Below are positions 33,126 through 42,047 of a stretch of 64,000 nucleotides of DNA, in pieces. The notes below the pieces were generated by a model. It saw nothing but the letters and a program-made list of their open reading frames with translations, was not told the origin of the DNA and searched no databases. The position numbers and the translations under genes are program-made. How positions within the stretch are numbered: the first letter of the stretch is position 1; every line of letters begins with the position of its first letter. Source of the DNA: Actinophytocola sp036402745 (lineage in GTDB: Bacteria; Actinomycetota; Actinomycetes; Mycobacteriales; Pseudonocardiaceae); contig NZ_DASWSJ010000113.1 in NCBI RefSeq assembly GCF_036402745.1, positions 50,320 to 114,319 on the forward strand, given 5' to 3'.

Positions 33126-35825
33126 ATGCTGCACGGGCGGGCCAAGGAGCAGGCCGCGGTCGGCGCCCTGCTCACCGAGGCCCGGGCCGGCGCCGGTGGC
33201 GCGCTGGTCCTGCGGGGCGAGCCCGGCATCGGCAAGAGCGCGCTCCTCGACCACGCCGCGGCGCACGCGGCCGGCATGCGGGTGCTGCGGACCGCGGGGG
33301 TCGAGCCGGAGCTGGACCTGGGCCACGCGACGATGCACCGGCTGCTGCTGCCGCTGCTGGACGGTGTCGGCCGGCTCCCACCCGCCCAGGCCGACGCGCT
33401 CGACGCGGTGTTCGGGCGGTCGCGGGCACCGGCCCCGGACCGCTTCCTGGTCGCGCTCGCGACGCTCACGCTGCTGTCCGACGCCGCGCAGGACCGGCCG
33501 CTGCTGTGCCTGGTCGACGACGCGCACTGGGCGGACCGGCCGTCGCTCGACGTGCTCGCGTTCGCCGCCCGCCGGGTGGGTGCCGAGCCGATCGCGCTGG
33601 TCGTCGCGGCCCGCTCCGACGCGCACCGGGCCGGGCCGCTCGCCGGCCTGCCGGAGCTCCCGCTCGCCGGGCTCGACCGGGCGTCCGCGCGCCTGCTGCT
33701 GGGCGAGCGCGGTGGCACTCCCGCCGACGAGGACCTGCTGCTGCGCACCGCGGCGGGCAACCCGCTGGCGCTGCGGGAGCTGCCCGCCGGCATCCCCGCG
33801 GGCGGCCCGACCGGCGAGCCGCTGCCGCTGGTCGACCGGCTGCAGGAGGCGTTCCTCGACCGCCTGCGCCATCACGGTGCCGGGGCGCGGCGGCTGCTCC
33901 TGCTCGCCGCGGCGGACGGGACCGGCCGGCCCGCCGTGCTGCTCCGGGCCGCGGCCACCGAACCGGGCGCCATACTGGACGAGCTGGGCGACCTGCTCGT
34001 CACGAGCGGCTCGACCGTCGCGTTCGGACACCCGCTCGTCCGCTCGGCGGTCTACCACGCCGCGAGCCCGGCCGAGCGCAGGGCGGCCCACCTCGCGCTG
34101 GCCGCCGCGCTCGCGCCGGACCCCGCCGACCAGGACCGCAGGGCGTGGCATCTCGGGCAGGCAGCGGACGGTCCGGACGAGACGGTCGCGGCCGAGCTCG
34201 AGCGGGCAGCCGAGCGGGCGATCCGCCGGGCCGGGCCCGCCGCGGCGGCGTCCGCGCTCGCCAGGGCCGCCGAGCTGACCCCGCCCGGCCCCGACCGGGC
34301 CCGCCGGCTGACCGCGGCGGCCGCCGCGTCATGGCACGGCGGGGACGCCGCCCGCGCGGTCGACCGGCTCGACCTGGCCGAAGCGCAGGCACCGGCCTCC
34401 CGGACGTCGATCGCGATGCTGCGGGCGCTGATCGAGCTGCGCGCCGGCAACCCGGCCGACGCCCTGCGACTCCTGCGGCCCGTCGCCGCCGACGCCCTGC
34501 GCGCGGGCCCGGCCACCGCGATCGAGCTGCTCATGCTGTTCGGCGAGGCCGGCTACCACGCCGACGACGCCGAGGCGTGGCGCGAGGTCACCGACGCCGT
34601 CGAACGGATGCCGCTGACCGGGGACGACCCCGACCACGCGCTGCTGCGGCTCGCCCGCGCGGTCGGCCGGGTCCGCCTGGGCGCCCCACCCGGGCTGGCC
34701 GACGGCGACCTCGCGGCCGTCGAGCAGCTCACCGATCCCGGCCGGCTGTGCTGGGCGGGCGGCATGGTCTGGGGGCTCGGGGACCGGGCACGCAGCCGGT
34801 GGTTGCGGCGCAGGGCGATGGAGCGGGCCACGGCCGTCGGCGCCATCGGCACCCTGGCGTGGGTACTGGAGTTCGTCGTGGTCGACGAGCTGGCGGCCGG
34901 CCGGCTGCGGGCCGCCGAGGCACACGCCGACGAGGGGCACCGGCACGCCGTGGAGACCGGCCAGCCCAACCTCGGCTGCTGGTTCCGCGGCGTCCTCGCC
35001 ACCCTCGCGGCGCTGCGAGGGCGGGAGGCGGACGCGCGGGAGCTGGCCGACGAGGTCCTCGCCGACGCGGTCGGCCGCAACCTCGTCGCGGCGACGGCGC
35101 TGGCCAACCGGGCGCTCGGCCTGCTCGACCTCGCCGCGGGCCGGGCCGAGCAGGCCGTCGGGCACTTCCGCCCGCTCGACGGTCCCGCCCACCCTGGTCT
35201 GGTCCTGCAGAACGTCCCGGACTTCGTCGAGGCCGCCTACCGGCTCGACCGGCCGGAGCAGGCGGCCGAGCCGCTCGGCCGCTACACCCGCTGGGCGGAG
35301 GCGACCGGGTCCCCGGACCTGCGCGCGCTCGCCGCCCGCTGCCAGGCGCTGAGCGGGGTGGGCGACGTCGAGGACGCGTTCCGGCGCGCGCTGGCCCTGC
35401 ACCCGGTGGGGGAGCAGCCCCTCGAGCGGGCCCGCACCCAGCTCCTGTTCGGCGAGTACCTGCGCCGCGTGCGCCGCAAGTCCGACGCCAAGGCACAGCT
35501 GCGGGCCGCGCGGACGACGTTCAAGCACCTCGGCGCGACGGCGTGGGCCAACCGCGCCGGCGACGAGCTCCGCGCCACGGGGGAGACCGCCGCCGATCCC
35601 ACCCCCGACGCGCTCGCCGCGCTGACCCCGCAGGAGCTGCGGATCGCCACCGCGGTCGCGGACGGCGCCACGAACCGCGAGGTCGCCGCGCAGCTGTTCC
35701 TCAGCACCCGCACGGTCGACTACCACCTGCGGAAGGTGTTCCAGAAGACCGGGATCAGCGCACGCGGCGAGCTGATCCGGCTCACCCTCTCGGGCCCGGA
35801 CGGCCCGGCCGGTGGCCTCGGCTGA
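33126..35825 (+). CDS. LAL-type (MalT-like) LuxR-family ATPase regulator
   Basis: This is an 899-residue transcription activator of the large ATP-binding LuxR class. The AAA/STAND domain has Walker A LRGEPGIGKSALLDHA near residue 28 and Walker B LLCLVDDAHWAD near residue 125. A TPR-like middle region (about 380-800) precedes a LuxR HTH at the C-terminus: LTPQELRIATAVADGATNRE and LFLSTRTVDYHLRKVF. It is divergent from the NTF2-SDR-SGNH genes and most probably activates them in response to a ligand. No recognition site is obvious in the gap. Confidence 0.92.
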   Translation: MLHGRAKEQAAVGALLTEARAGAGGALVLRGEPGIGKSALLDHAAAHAAGMRVLRTAGVEPELDLGHATMHRLLLPLLDGVGRLPPAQADALDAVFGRSRAPAPDRFLVALATLTLLSDAAQDRPLLCLVDDAHWADRPSLDVLAFAARRVGAEPIALVVAARSDAHRAGPLAGLPELPLAGLDRASARLLLGERGGTPADEDLLLRTAAGNPLALRELPAGIPAGGPTGEPLPLVDRLQEAFLDRLRHHGAGARRLLLLAAADGTGRPAVLLRAAATEPGAILDELGDLLVTSGSTVAFGHPLVRSAVYHAASPAERRAAHLALAAALAPDPADQDRRAWHLGQAADGPDETVAAELERAAERAIRRAGPAAAASALARAAELTPPGPDRARRLTAAAAASWHGGDAARAVDRLDLAEAQAPASRTSIAMLRALIELRAGNPADALRLLRPVAADALRAGPATAIELLMLFGEAGYHADDAEAWREVTDAVERMPLTGDDPDHALLRLARAVGRVRLGAPPGLADGDLAAVEQLTDPGRLCWAGGMVWGLGDRARSRWLRRRAMERATAVGAIGTLAWVLEFVVVDELAAGRLRAAEAHADEGHRHAVETGQPNLGCWFRGVLATLAALRGREADARELADEVLADAVGRNLVAATALANRALGLLDLAAGRAEQAVGHFRPLDGPAHPGLVLQNVPDFVEAAYRLDRPEQAAEPLGRYTRWAEATGSPDLRALAARCQALSGVGDVEDAFRRALALHPVGEQPLERARTQLLFGEYLRRVRRKSDAKAQLRAARTTFKHLGATAWANRAGDELRATGETAADPTPDALAALTPQELRIATAVADGATNREVAAQLFLSTRTVDYHLRKVFQKTGISARGELIRLTLSGPDGPAGGLG

Positions 35826-35829
35826 GCGG

Positions 35830-36393
35830 TCAGGTGTTCCGTTTGGTGAGGGCGACGAGGTAGCGGCAGGTCCGGCCGGTCGGGTTGACGAACGCGCACG
35901 CGGACGGCGGGCCGAGCTGGAGGCAGTCGCCCGCGTCGAGCTGGTGCTCGACCTCGCCCTCGCGGAAGACCAGCCGCCCGTCGAGCATCCAGATCTGCTG
36001 GTGGATGAACGCGTAGACGTCGGCGGGGAACACGATCTCCGCGCCGGCCGGCAGCTCGACCTCGACGAGCTCCAGCGGCCCGCCGGTGGCCGGCGACACC
36101 GCGCGACGGCGGTAGCCGGTGGCCGGGTCGACCCACGTCGGCTGGTCCGCGGCCCGCACGAGCCGCCGGTCGTCGCCCTCGGCGCGGGCCACGAGCTCGG
36201 ACAGCGTCAGGCCCAGCGCGGCCGACAGGCGGCCGAGCAGCGCGGCGGTCGGCTGGGCCTCGCCACGCTCGATCTTGGCGATCATCGCCCGGGACACGCC
36301 GGACCGTTCGGCGAGGACGGTGACCGTGAGCTCGCCGGCGAGCCGGGCGGCGTGCAGCGTGGCGGCGATGGACACGGACAGCGGATCCGACAT
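35830..36393 (-). CDS. XRE-family regulator with C-terminal cupin
   Basis: This is a 187-residue repressor-like protein. An HTH_3 domain (TVLAERSGVSRAMIAKIERG near residue 25) is joined to a small-molecule-binding cupin barrel (IHQQIWMLDGRLVFREGEVE near residue 130). Such proteins often control adjacent metabolic or acetyltransferase genes. It is divergent from a GNAT gene only 39 bases away. The gap contains an inverted repeat ATAGT...ACTAT, which may be both the operator and the -10 regions. Confidence 0.9.
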   Translation of the reverse strand: MSDPLSVSIAATLHAARLAGELTVTVLAERSGVSRAMIAKIERGEAQPTAALLGRLSAALGLTLSELVARAEGDDRRLVRAADQPTWVDPATGYRRRAVSPATGGPLELVEVELPAGAEIVFPADVYAFIHQQIWMLDGRLVFREGEVEHQLDAGDCLQLGPPSACAFVNPTGRTCRYLVALTKRNT

Positions 36394-36432
36394 GAGTTCA
36401 CCATAGTGCCGTCTGCCGCTACTATCGTGCGC

Positions 36433-36966
36433 ATGAGCGGTGGGCAGCTGATCCGGGACGCCTCGGCGCGCGACGCGGACGCGTGCGCGGCGATCTACGC
36501 CCCGTACGTCACCGGCACGGCGATCACGTTCGAGAGCGACCCGCCTTCGCCGGCGCAGATGGCCGAGCGCATCGCGGCGGCCGCGCGCGAGCACGCCTGG
36601 GTCGTGCTCGAGGCCGACGGCCGCGTCGTCGGTTACGCCTACGGCGGCCCGTACAAGTCCCGCGCGGCGTACCGCTGGTCGTGCGAGGTGAGCGTCTACC
36701 TCGAGCGCGGCCGGCGGCGGACCGGCGGCGGCCGTGCGCTCTACGACGCGTTGTTCTCCCGGCTCGCCGCGCGCGGCTTCCGCACCGCCGTCGCGGGGAT
36801 GACGCTGCCGAACGAGGCGAGCGTCGGGCTGCACCGCGCGCTGGGCTTCGAGCCGGTGGGGACCTACCGCCGCATCGGCTGGAAGCACGGCGCCTGGCAC
36901 GACGTCGCCTGGACCCAGCGGCCGATCACCCCGAACACGGACGAACCGCCCGACGATCTTCGGTGA
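36433..36966 (+). CDS. GNAT N-acetyltransferase, phosphinothricin acetyltransferase-like
   Basis: This is a 177-residue acetyl-CoA-dependent N-acetyltransferase of the Pat/MddA group, which act on phosphinothricin, methionine sulfoximine or similar amino acids. The N-terminal motif ACAAIYAPYVTGTAITFE near residue 16 and YGGPYKSRAAYRWSCEVSVY near residue 74 are characteristic. The acetyl-CoA loop RGRRRTGGGRAL near residue 95 is Arg- and Gly-rich as expected, and VGLHRALGFEPVGTYRRIGW follows. It is divergent from the XRE-cupin regulator. Confidence 0.9.
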   Translation: MSGGQLIRDASARDADACAAIYAPYVTGTAITFESDPPSPAQMAERIAAAAREHAWVVLEADGRVVGYAYGGPYKSRAAYRWSCEVSVYLERGRRRTGGGRALYDALFSRLAARGFRTAVAGMTLPNEASVGLHRALGFEPVGTYRRIGWKHGAWHDVAWTQRPITPNTDEPPDDLR

Positions 36967-37048
36967 TCCGCCGCCGCGAAGGTTGATCGACAACGAATTG
37001 GGCATACCTGTGCCGGGTTGGCGTGTTCTACCCGCGAGAAGGGCGCTC

Positions 37049-37594
37049 ATGGCGGATCATCCACGCATGGTCAACACAGGGACGCCGGCACTCTGGGATC
37101 CGGGGCGAGTCGCCGTCGGGGTCGTCGCCGCGGTGTTCTTCCTGGCAGGGGTGCTCGGGCTGGTGTCCGGCGCCAGCTTCGGCGTCCCGGTCGCGGCGGG
37201 CAACGACGCCGTCCACCTGGCGCTCGGCGTCACCGGGCTGGCGATGGCCAGGAGCGCCCGCGGCTCGCGGACCTTCCTCATCGCGGGCGGGGTCGTGTAC
37301 TTCCTGTGGCACTACGGCGGCGCCATCGTGCTCACCAACGGAACCGCACCCATCTCGCTGGACACGGTCAACGACTGGCTGAACCTGTGGCTCGCGGTGA
37401 GCATGATCGCGCTCGCCTGCCTCGTCGGGGACCGGCGCCGCGAACCCAGCACCGAGACCGGCCGCGAGTCCCAGCTCTCGCTGACGTGGCGCGAGGTCCG
37501 CGCGTCCACCGCCGGCCCGACCGCGCGGCCACGCCGCCCCCGGCCGGCCGCCGGCAGCCGCCCGCCCGCACCCGGCCGGAGCGTGTACTTCTAA
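37049..37594 (+). CDS. DUF4383-like membrane protein
   Basis: This is a 181-residue protein with four predicted membrane helices: VAVGVVAAVFFLAGVLGLVS near residue 25, AVHLALGVTGLAMAR, LIAGGVVYFLWHYGGAIVL, and LNLWLAVSMIALACLV. The arrangement with HLALGVTGL resembles DUF4383. A Pro/Arg-rich cytoplasmic tail follows, ending PGRSVYF. ATG 37049 is preceded by GAGAAGGG; an earlier in-frame start at 36983 would add a non-family extension. Function unknown. Confidence 0.7.
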   Translation: MADHPRMVNTGTPALWDPGRVAVGVVAAVFFLAGVLGLVSGASFGVPVAAGNDAVHLALGVTGLAMARSARGSRTFLIAGGVVYFLWHYGGAIVLTNGTAPISLDTVNDWLNLWLAVSMIALACLVGDRRREPSTETGRESQLSLTWREVRASTAGPTARPRRPRPAAGSRPPAPGRSVYF

Positions 37595-37597
37595 AGC

Positions 37598-37624
37598 TGT
37601 CGATTGGGCACGGGCTCGTTCGCC
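37598..37624 (+). promoter_or_regulatory. Predicted ECF42-type promoter
   Basis: TGTCGA (37598-37603) followed after 17 bases by CGCC (37621-37624) resembles the TGTCGA / CG(A/T)C promoter I recall for ECF42 sigma factors. It lies upstream of an operon that ends with such a sigma gene, which would make the operon autoregulated. The -10 element is one base off the expected form. Confidence 0.45.
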
Positions 37625-37665
37625 GTAGTGGTGAGGGCGTCATCCCGGACGCCCGCCACGGCGAA
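37619..37665 (+). other. Leader hairpin touching the ribosome binding site
   Basis: TTCGCC (37619) with GTGG and GGGCGT pairs with ACGCCC, CCAC and GGCGAA (ending 37665), making a long bulged stem. The last arm overlaps the AAGGAG (37664-37669) of the first gene of the ECF operon. It could affect translation, or simply be the 5' end of the transcript. Confidence 0.4.
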
Positions 37666-37673
37666 GGAGTGAC

Positions 37674-38300
37674 ATGCGCAAGCTGCTGGTGACCACGTTC
37701 GTCTCGCTGGACGGGGTGATGCAGGGCCCGGGTGGGCCCGACGAGGACCGCGACGGCGGGTTCGAGCACGGCGGCTGGGCGGTGCCGCACTTCGACGAGC
37801 AGCTCATCAAGCTCATGGCCGAGCTGACCGGCCAGGCCGGCGCGCTCCTGTTGGGGCGCAAGACCTACGACACGTTCGCCGCCGCCTGGCCGCTGGCCGA
37901 GGCCGACGACCCCATCGGGGCGAAGCTCAACAGCATGCCCAAGTTCGTCGCGTCGCGCACACTGTCCACTGTGTCCTGGCGGAACTCGACGCTGCTCACC
38001 GGCGACGTCGCCGACGCGGTCGGCGCGCTCAAGCGGGGCGCGGGCGCGGAGATCCAGGTCCACGGCAGCGGCGAGCTGGTCCAGACGCTCGTCGCGCACG
38101 ACCTCGTCGACGAGTTCCACCTGCTGGTCTTCCCGGTGCTCGTCGGCTCCGGCAAGCGGCTCTTCGGGGCGGGCACGGTCCCGGCCGGCCTCACCCTCGT
38201 CGACACCTGGACGTCGGCCACCGGTGTCGTCGTCAGCAGGTACGCGCGGGCCGGCGCGGTCCAATACGGTGCGATGGGCCCCGAGACCGGGAACTGGTGA
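37674..38300 (+). CDS. RibD C-terminal domain/dihydrofolate reductase-like protein
   Basis: This is a 208-residue protein of the RibD_C fold, resembling YyaP/YwjB NADPH-dependent reductases of unknown substrate. It begins LVTTFVSLDGVMQGPGG near residue 4, has GALLLGRKTYDTFAAAWPLA near residue 57 with the Gly-Arg-Lys-Thr cofactor loop, and ends with LVFPVLVGSGKRLFG near residue 143. It is the first gene of a three-gene operon with YCII and ECF42-type sigma genes, a frequent association. ATG follows AAGGAG. It is probably a stress-response reductase under that sigma factor. Confidence 0.87.
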   Translation: MRKLLVTTFVSLDGVMQGPGGPDEDRDGGFEHGGWAVPHFDEQLIKLMAELTGQAGALLLGRKTYDTFAAAWPLAEADDPIGAKLNSMPKFVASRTLSTVSWRNSTLLTGDVADAVGALKRGAGAEIQVHGSGELVQTLVAHDLVDEFHLLVFPVLVGSGKRLFGAGTVPAGLTLVDTWTSATGVVVSRYARAGAVQYGAMGPETGNW

Positions 38301-38309
38301 GGAGCAGCG

Positions 38310-38645
38310 ATGCCGCAGTACGCGATTCTGATCTACGAGAAGGAGACCCCGGGCGGCGTTGCCGACATCCCGCCCGAGGTGATGGAGGCCAACATGCGGG
38401 CGGGTGAGGAGATCGCCGCGATGGGCGTGACGGTCGTGCACGAGCAGGCGCTGGAGCCGAGCGCGGCCGCCCGGACGATCCACAAGGACGGCCTGGTGAC
38501 CGACGGCCCGTTCATCGAGAGCAAGGAGGTGATCGCCGGATTCTTCGTGGTGGACGCCACGGACCTCGACCAGGCGATCGCCATCGGCAAGCTGCTCCCC
38601 ATCATGGACGGCGCCGTCGAGGTGCGCCCGCTGCTCACGCAGTGA
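38310..38645 (+). CDS. YCII/DGPF-domain protein
   Basis: This is a 111-residue small protein of the YCII-related superfamily. The eponymous motif is seen as LVTDGPFIESKEVIAGFFVV near residue 67. DGPF proteins are the typical neighbours of ECF42 sigma factors, and the C-terminal extension of such sigma factors is thought to act with them. The start has GAGGAGC upstream. The stop overlaps the sigma factor GTG (GTGA). Confidence 0.92.
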   Translation: MPQYAILIYEKETPGGVADIPPEVMEANMRAGEEIAAMGVTVVHEQALEPSAAARTIHKDGLVTDGPFIESKEVIAGFFVVDATDLDQAIAIGKLLPIMDGAVEVRPLLTQ

Positions 38646-39871
38646 CCTCGGTCCGGCAGGCGGTCGCCGACGCGCACCGTCGCGAGTGGGCCACGGTGCT
38701 CGCCGCGACGGTGCGCGTCGCCCGCGACCTCGACCTCGCGGAGGAGTGCGTCCAGGACGCCTACGCCGCCGCGCTCGACGCGTGGACCCGCGACGGCCTG
38801 CCGGCCCGGCCGGGCGCGTGGCTCACCACCGCGGCCCGGCACAGCGCGCTGGATGCGTTGCGCAGGGCCACGACGCTGCGGTCGAAGCTGCACCTGCTCG
38901 TGGAGCCGGAGGCGGCCGACCCGGAGGTCCCGGAGGTCCCGGTCGTTCCCGATGACCGGCTGCGGCTGGTCTTCCTGTGCTGCCACCCGGCGCTGGCCAC
39001 CGAGGCACAGGTCGCGCTCACCCTGCGGCTGGTCTGCGGCGTGCCGACGCCGGACATCGCGGACGCGTTCCTGGTGCCGCAGTCGACGATGGCGGCCCGG
39101 CTCACCCGGGCGAAGAAGAAGGTCGCCGCGGCACGGATCCCGTTCCGCATGCCCGCGGCCGCCGCGCTGCCGGACCGGCTGGACGCGGCTCTCACGACGA
39201 TCCACCTGCTCTTCACCACCGGCCACACCGCGCCCGCGGGACCCGCATTGGCCAGGACCGACCTCGCGGAGCACGCCCTGGACCTGGCCCGCATGCTCCA
39301 CCGGCTGATGCCCGACGAGCGCGAGGTGCGCGGACTGCTCGCGCTGCTCCTCGCCAACCACGCCCGCCGGGCCACCCGCACCGCGGCCGACGGCCGCCTG
39401 CTGCTGCTGGCGGAGCAGGACCGCGCGACCTGGGACCAGCAGGCCATCGCCGAGGCGCACGACCTGGTCCCGGGCGCGCTCCGCGGCGGCAGCCCCGGCC
39501 GGTTCGCCCTGCAGGCCGCCATCGCGGCACTGCATGCCACCGCGCCGGCCTATGCCGACACGGACTGGCCCCAGATCCTGCAGGTGTACGACGAGCTGGT
39601 GCGGGCGTGGCCGTCGCCGGTGGTCGCGCTCAACCGGGCGGTCGCGGTCGCGATGGTCAGCGGGCCGGCCACCGCGCTTGCGGAGGTCGAGGCGCTGGAA
39701 CGGGACGAGCGCCTCGCCGGCTACCGCTACCTCCCGGCGGTCAAGGCCGACCTGCTGCGCCGGCTGGGCCGGCCGGCCGAGGCCGCGCTGGCCTACGAAC
39801 GCGCGCTCACCCTCACCGGCAACGACGCCGAGCGCGCGTTCCTCACCGGCCGCCTCGCCGAGACGACCTGA
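38642..39871 (+). CDS. ECF sigma factor of the ECF42 type with C-terminal extension
   Basis: This is a 409-residue RNA polymerase sigma factor. Region 2 is DLDLAEECVQDAYAAALDAW near residue 28, with ARPGAWLTTAARHSALDALR continuing it. Region 4 is LTLRLVCGVPTPDIADAFLV near residue 128, followed by MAARLTRAKKKV. The remaining 230 residues form the TPR-like C-terminal extension typical of ECF42, with ALNRAVAVAMVSGPATALAE near residue 330. It lacks an anti-sigma gene, consistent with control through the extension. It ends the RibD-YCII-sigma operon, which begins with a matching promoter-like sequence. Confidence 0.93.
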   Translation: MTSVRQAVADAHRREWATVLAATVRVARDLDLAEECVQDAYAAALDAWTRDGLPARPGAWLTTAARHSALDALRRATTLRSKLHLLVEPEAADPEVPEVPVVPDDRLRLVFLCCHPALATEAQVALTLRLVCGVPTPDIADAFLVPQSTMAARLTRAKKKVAAARIPFRMPAAAALPDRLDAALTTIHLLFTTGHTAPAGPALARTDLAEHALDLARMLHRLMPDEREVRGLLALLLANHARRATRTAADGRLLLLAEQDRATWDQQAIAEAHDLVPGALRGGSPGRFALQAAIAALHATAPAYADTDWPQILQVYDELVRAWPSPVVALNRAVAVAMVSGPATALAEVEALERDERLAGYRYLPAVKADLLRRLGRPAEAALAYERALTLTGNDAERAFLTGRLAETT

Positions 39872-39913
39872 CCAGGCGCAGGCGCGGGCCTGGGCCGCCG
39901 CGGCGGCCGGGTG

Positions 39914-40747
39914 TCATCCCAGAAACGCCGCGATGGTCTTCGTGAACCAGGTCGGGTCGTCCAGCCAGGGGAAGTGGGCGGCACCCGGCTGGGTGGAGAG
40001 CGTGGCGTTCGGGAACAGGCCGGCCAGCTCGGCCACCACGCGCGGGGGGCTGTTCAGGTCGACCTCTCCGGCGAGCAGGAGAACCGGCGCCTCGAGGGTC
40101 GCCAGCGCGGCGCGGGTGGCCTCGGGGTCGAAGGCGCCCTCGGAGCCGAAGATCACGGCCGCCTCGTCGTTGCGCCGGGCCTCCCCGCGGGCGTGGTGGG
40201 CCTGGGTCGCGGCGTCCCACCGGCCGTAGGCGAACGGGGTCAGGGCGGCCCAGTCGCTGTCGGTGGCCTGGCCCGCGTTGATCCTCTCGAAGGCCGCCGA
40301 TGCCGGACCGGACGGGCCTTCGCGCAGTCGCAGCACCCCGCGGCGGTCGTCGGCGGTCACGGTGAGGCCCACGGCGTAGACGCTCGGGGTCACCAGGACG
40401 AGCTTGCCGACGCGCGCGGGATACCGGGCCGCGTACAGCACCGCGAGGTTCGTGCCGCCGGAGTGCGAGAGCAGGTTCAGGCGGTCGAGACCGAGCTGCT
40501 CGCGCAGCGCCTCGACGTCGTCGACCAGGCGGTCGCAGCGGTACGAGGCCGGGTCGGCCGGTGTCGCCGACTGCCCGGTGCCCCGGTGGTCCAGCATGAT
40601 CAGCCGCAGCCGCTCGGACAGGCCGCCGAGGTCGCCGAGATACTCGGCGTCCTGCATCGGACCGCCCGGCAGGCAGACCAGCGGGGCACCCTCTCCGAGG
40701 AGGTGGTAGGCGAGTTCGGTGCCGTCATACGCGGCGAGGGCAGGCAT
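39914..40747 (-). CDS. Proline iminopeptidase-like alpha/beta hydrolase
   Basis: This is a 277-residue alpha/beta hydrolase of the S33 type. The oxyanion strand is APLVCLPGGPMQDAEYLGDL near residue 20, in which GGP replaces HGG as in prolyl iminopeptidases. DHRGTGQSATP follows near residue 52, and the nucleophile elbow is LLSHSGGTNLAVLYAARYPA near residue 92. The acid lies in LLLAGEVDLNSPP near residue 225 and the His in PGAAHFPWLDDP near residue 260. It is convergent with the ECF sigma gene (43-base gap) and divergent from ltrA. Confidence 0.9.
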   Translation of the reverse strand: MPALAAYDGTELAYHLLGEGAPLVCLPGGPMQDAEYLGDLGGLSERLRLIMLDHRGTGQSATPADPASYRCDRLVDDVEALREQLGLDRLNLLSHSGGTNLAVLYAARYPARVGKLVLVTPSVYAVGLTVTADDRRGVLRLREGPSGPASAAFERINAGQATDSDWAALTPFAYGRWDAATQAHHARGEARRNDEAAVIFGSEGAFDPEATRAALATLEAPVLLLAGEVDLNSPPRVVAELAGLFPNATLSTQPGAAHFPWLDDPTWFTKTIAAFLG

Positions 40748-40805
40748 GGGCGAGATCGTCCCAGCGCGACCCCGACCGGGCAACCGAGTTGAATACGCTG
40801 TGCGC

Positions 40806-41924
40806 GTGAGTGATCCCGAGACCGGCAAGCGCGTCGCCTGGGCCGAGCTGTTCTTCGACCTCGTCTTCGTCTTCGCCATCACGCAGCTGGTCGCGCTGCT
40901 GCACCACGACCACTCCTGGGACGGCGTCGGCCGCGCGGTCGTCGTGTTCCTGCCGATCTACTGGGTCTGGGTCGGCACGACCATGCAGACGAACCACCGC
41001 AACCTCGACAAGCCGGCCGAGCGGATCGCGGTCTTCTTCGTGGCGCTGTGCGGGCTCGTCATGGCGTTCGCGCTGCCGCACGCCTACGACGACCGCGGGC
41101 TGCTGTTCGCCGGCGCGTACTGGGCGGCCCGGCTCGGCTTCGGGCTGTTCGCGTTCCGCGGCAACCTGTCGCGCATCCAGCCGTTCACCGTGAGCATGGT
41201 GTTCACCGGCCCGCTGCTCGTGGTCGGCGCCCTGTTCGACGGCCCGGTGCGGGAGATCCTCTGGCTCGCCGGCGCGCTGCTCGACCTCGCGATGCCGTCG
41301 CTCCTGCGCCACCGCCTGGCGACGATGTACTTCGACGCCGGCCACCTGACCGAGCGGTTCGGCCTGTTCGTGCTCATCGCGATCGGCGAGTCGATCGTGG
41401 CGATCGGCGTGCCGGCGGCCAACTCGGGCGCCGCGGTCGGCGCGGCCACGCTCTGCGCGGTGGGCGCGGCGTTCGTGCTGTGCTGCGGCCTGTGGTGGGT
41501 GTACTTCCACTTCGCGAACGACGCGATGCGGCACGCGCTGACGAACGCGCCGACCCAGCTGACCATCACCAGGTACGTCCTGTCCTACGGGCACGTGGTG
41601 TTCATCGCCGCGATCGTCGCGATCGCCGTCGGCATGGAGGAGACCGTCGCCGCGCCGGGCCACCACCTGTCGTGGTCGTTCGTGGGCTTCCTCTTCGGCG
41701 GGACGGCGCTGTTCCTGGCGACGTTCGGCTACACGCGCCGGATGATGTTCAGGCTGTGGTCGGTCACCCGCCTGACGGCGGCGCTGTGCGTGCTGGCGCT
41801 GATGCCGGTCGCCCACCTGGTCCCGGCGCTGGCCGCGATCCTGCTCCTCGGCGCGGTGGTCATCGCGCTGAACGTGGTGGAGTACCAACGGACCCGCGCC
41901 CGGGTGCGGGTGCGGTCACGGTAG
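40806..41924 (+). CDS. Low temperature requirement protein A (LtrA) family membrane protein
   Basis: This is a 372-residue multi-spanning membrane protein of the LtrA family, function not established. The signature VAWAELFFDLVFVFAITQLV near residue 10 is diagnostic. About ten further helices follow, including GHLTERFGLFVLIAIGESIV near residue 180 and GLWWVYFHFANDAM near residue 225. The GTG at 40806 (MSDPETGK) is my choice; a GTG two codons earlier is equal in frame. TACGCT just upstream suggests a leaderless or near-leaderless transcript. The 124 bases after the stop show nothing recognisable. Confidence 0.9.
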   Translation: MSDPETGKRVAWAELFFDLVFVFAITQLVALLHHDHSWDGVGRAVVVFLPIYWVWVGTTMQTNHRNLDKPAERIAVFFVALCGLVMAFALPHAYDDRGLLFAGAYWAARLGFGLFAFRGNLSRIQPFTVSMVFTGPLLVVGALFDGPVREILWLAGALLDLAMPSLLRHRLATMYFDAGHLTERFGLFVLIAIGESIVAIGVPAANSGAAVGAATLCAVGAAFVLCCGLWWVYFHFANDAMRHALTNAPTQLTITRYVLSYGHVVFIAAIVAIAVGMEETVAAPGHHLSWSFVGFLFGGTALFLATFGYTRRMMFRLWSVTRLTAALCVLALMPVAHLVPALAAILLLGAVVIALNVVEYQRTRARVRVRSR

Positions 41925-42047
41925 GAGCAAGGTCGCGTGGCTCGCCGAGGGGCTGCCGCCGTACCTGTCCGCAAGACGACACCACCCGCCCGCTGACCGC
42001 GCTCGGCGGACTGTCCACACGCGACAACCAGCTGGGCCGCGGGCCGC

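Noticed and set aside
30062..35825. Natural-product biosynthetic cluster (SnoaL-like, SDR, epimerase, GT, LAL regulator)
   Set aside because: There is no polyketide synthase, NRPS, terpene synthase or other core enzyme, so the set is better called an uncharacterised catabolic or modifying module.
36983..37048. Longer N-terminus for the DUF4383-like protein
   Set aside because: The extension (MIDNELGIPVPGW) has no Shine-Dalgarno and precedes a well-placed ATG with GAGAAGGG.
41925..42047. Possible small gene between ltrA and the ABC exporter
   Set aside because: A short stretch WLAEGLPPYLSARR looks peptide-like, but there is no start, ribosome binding site or family match.
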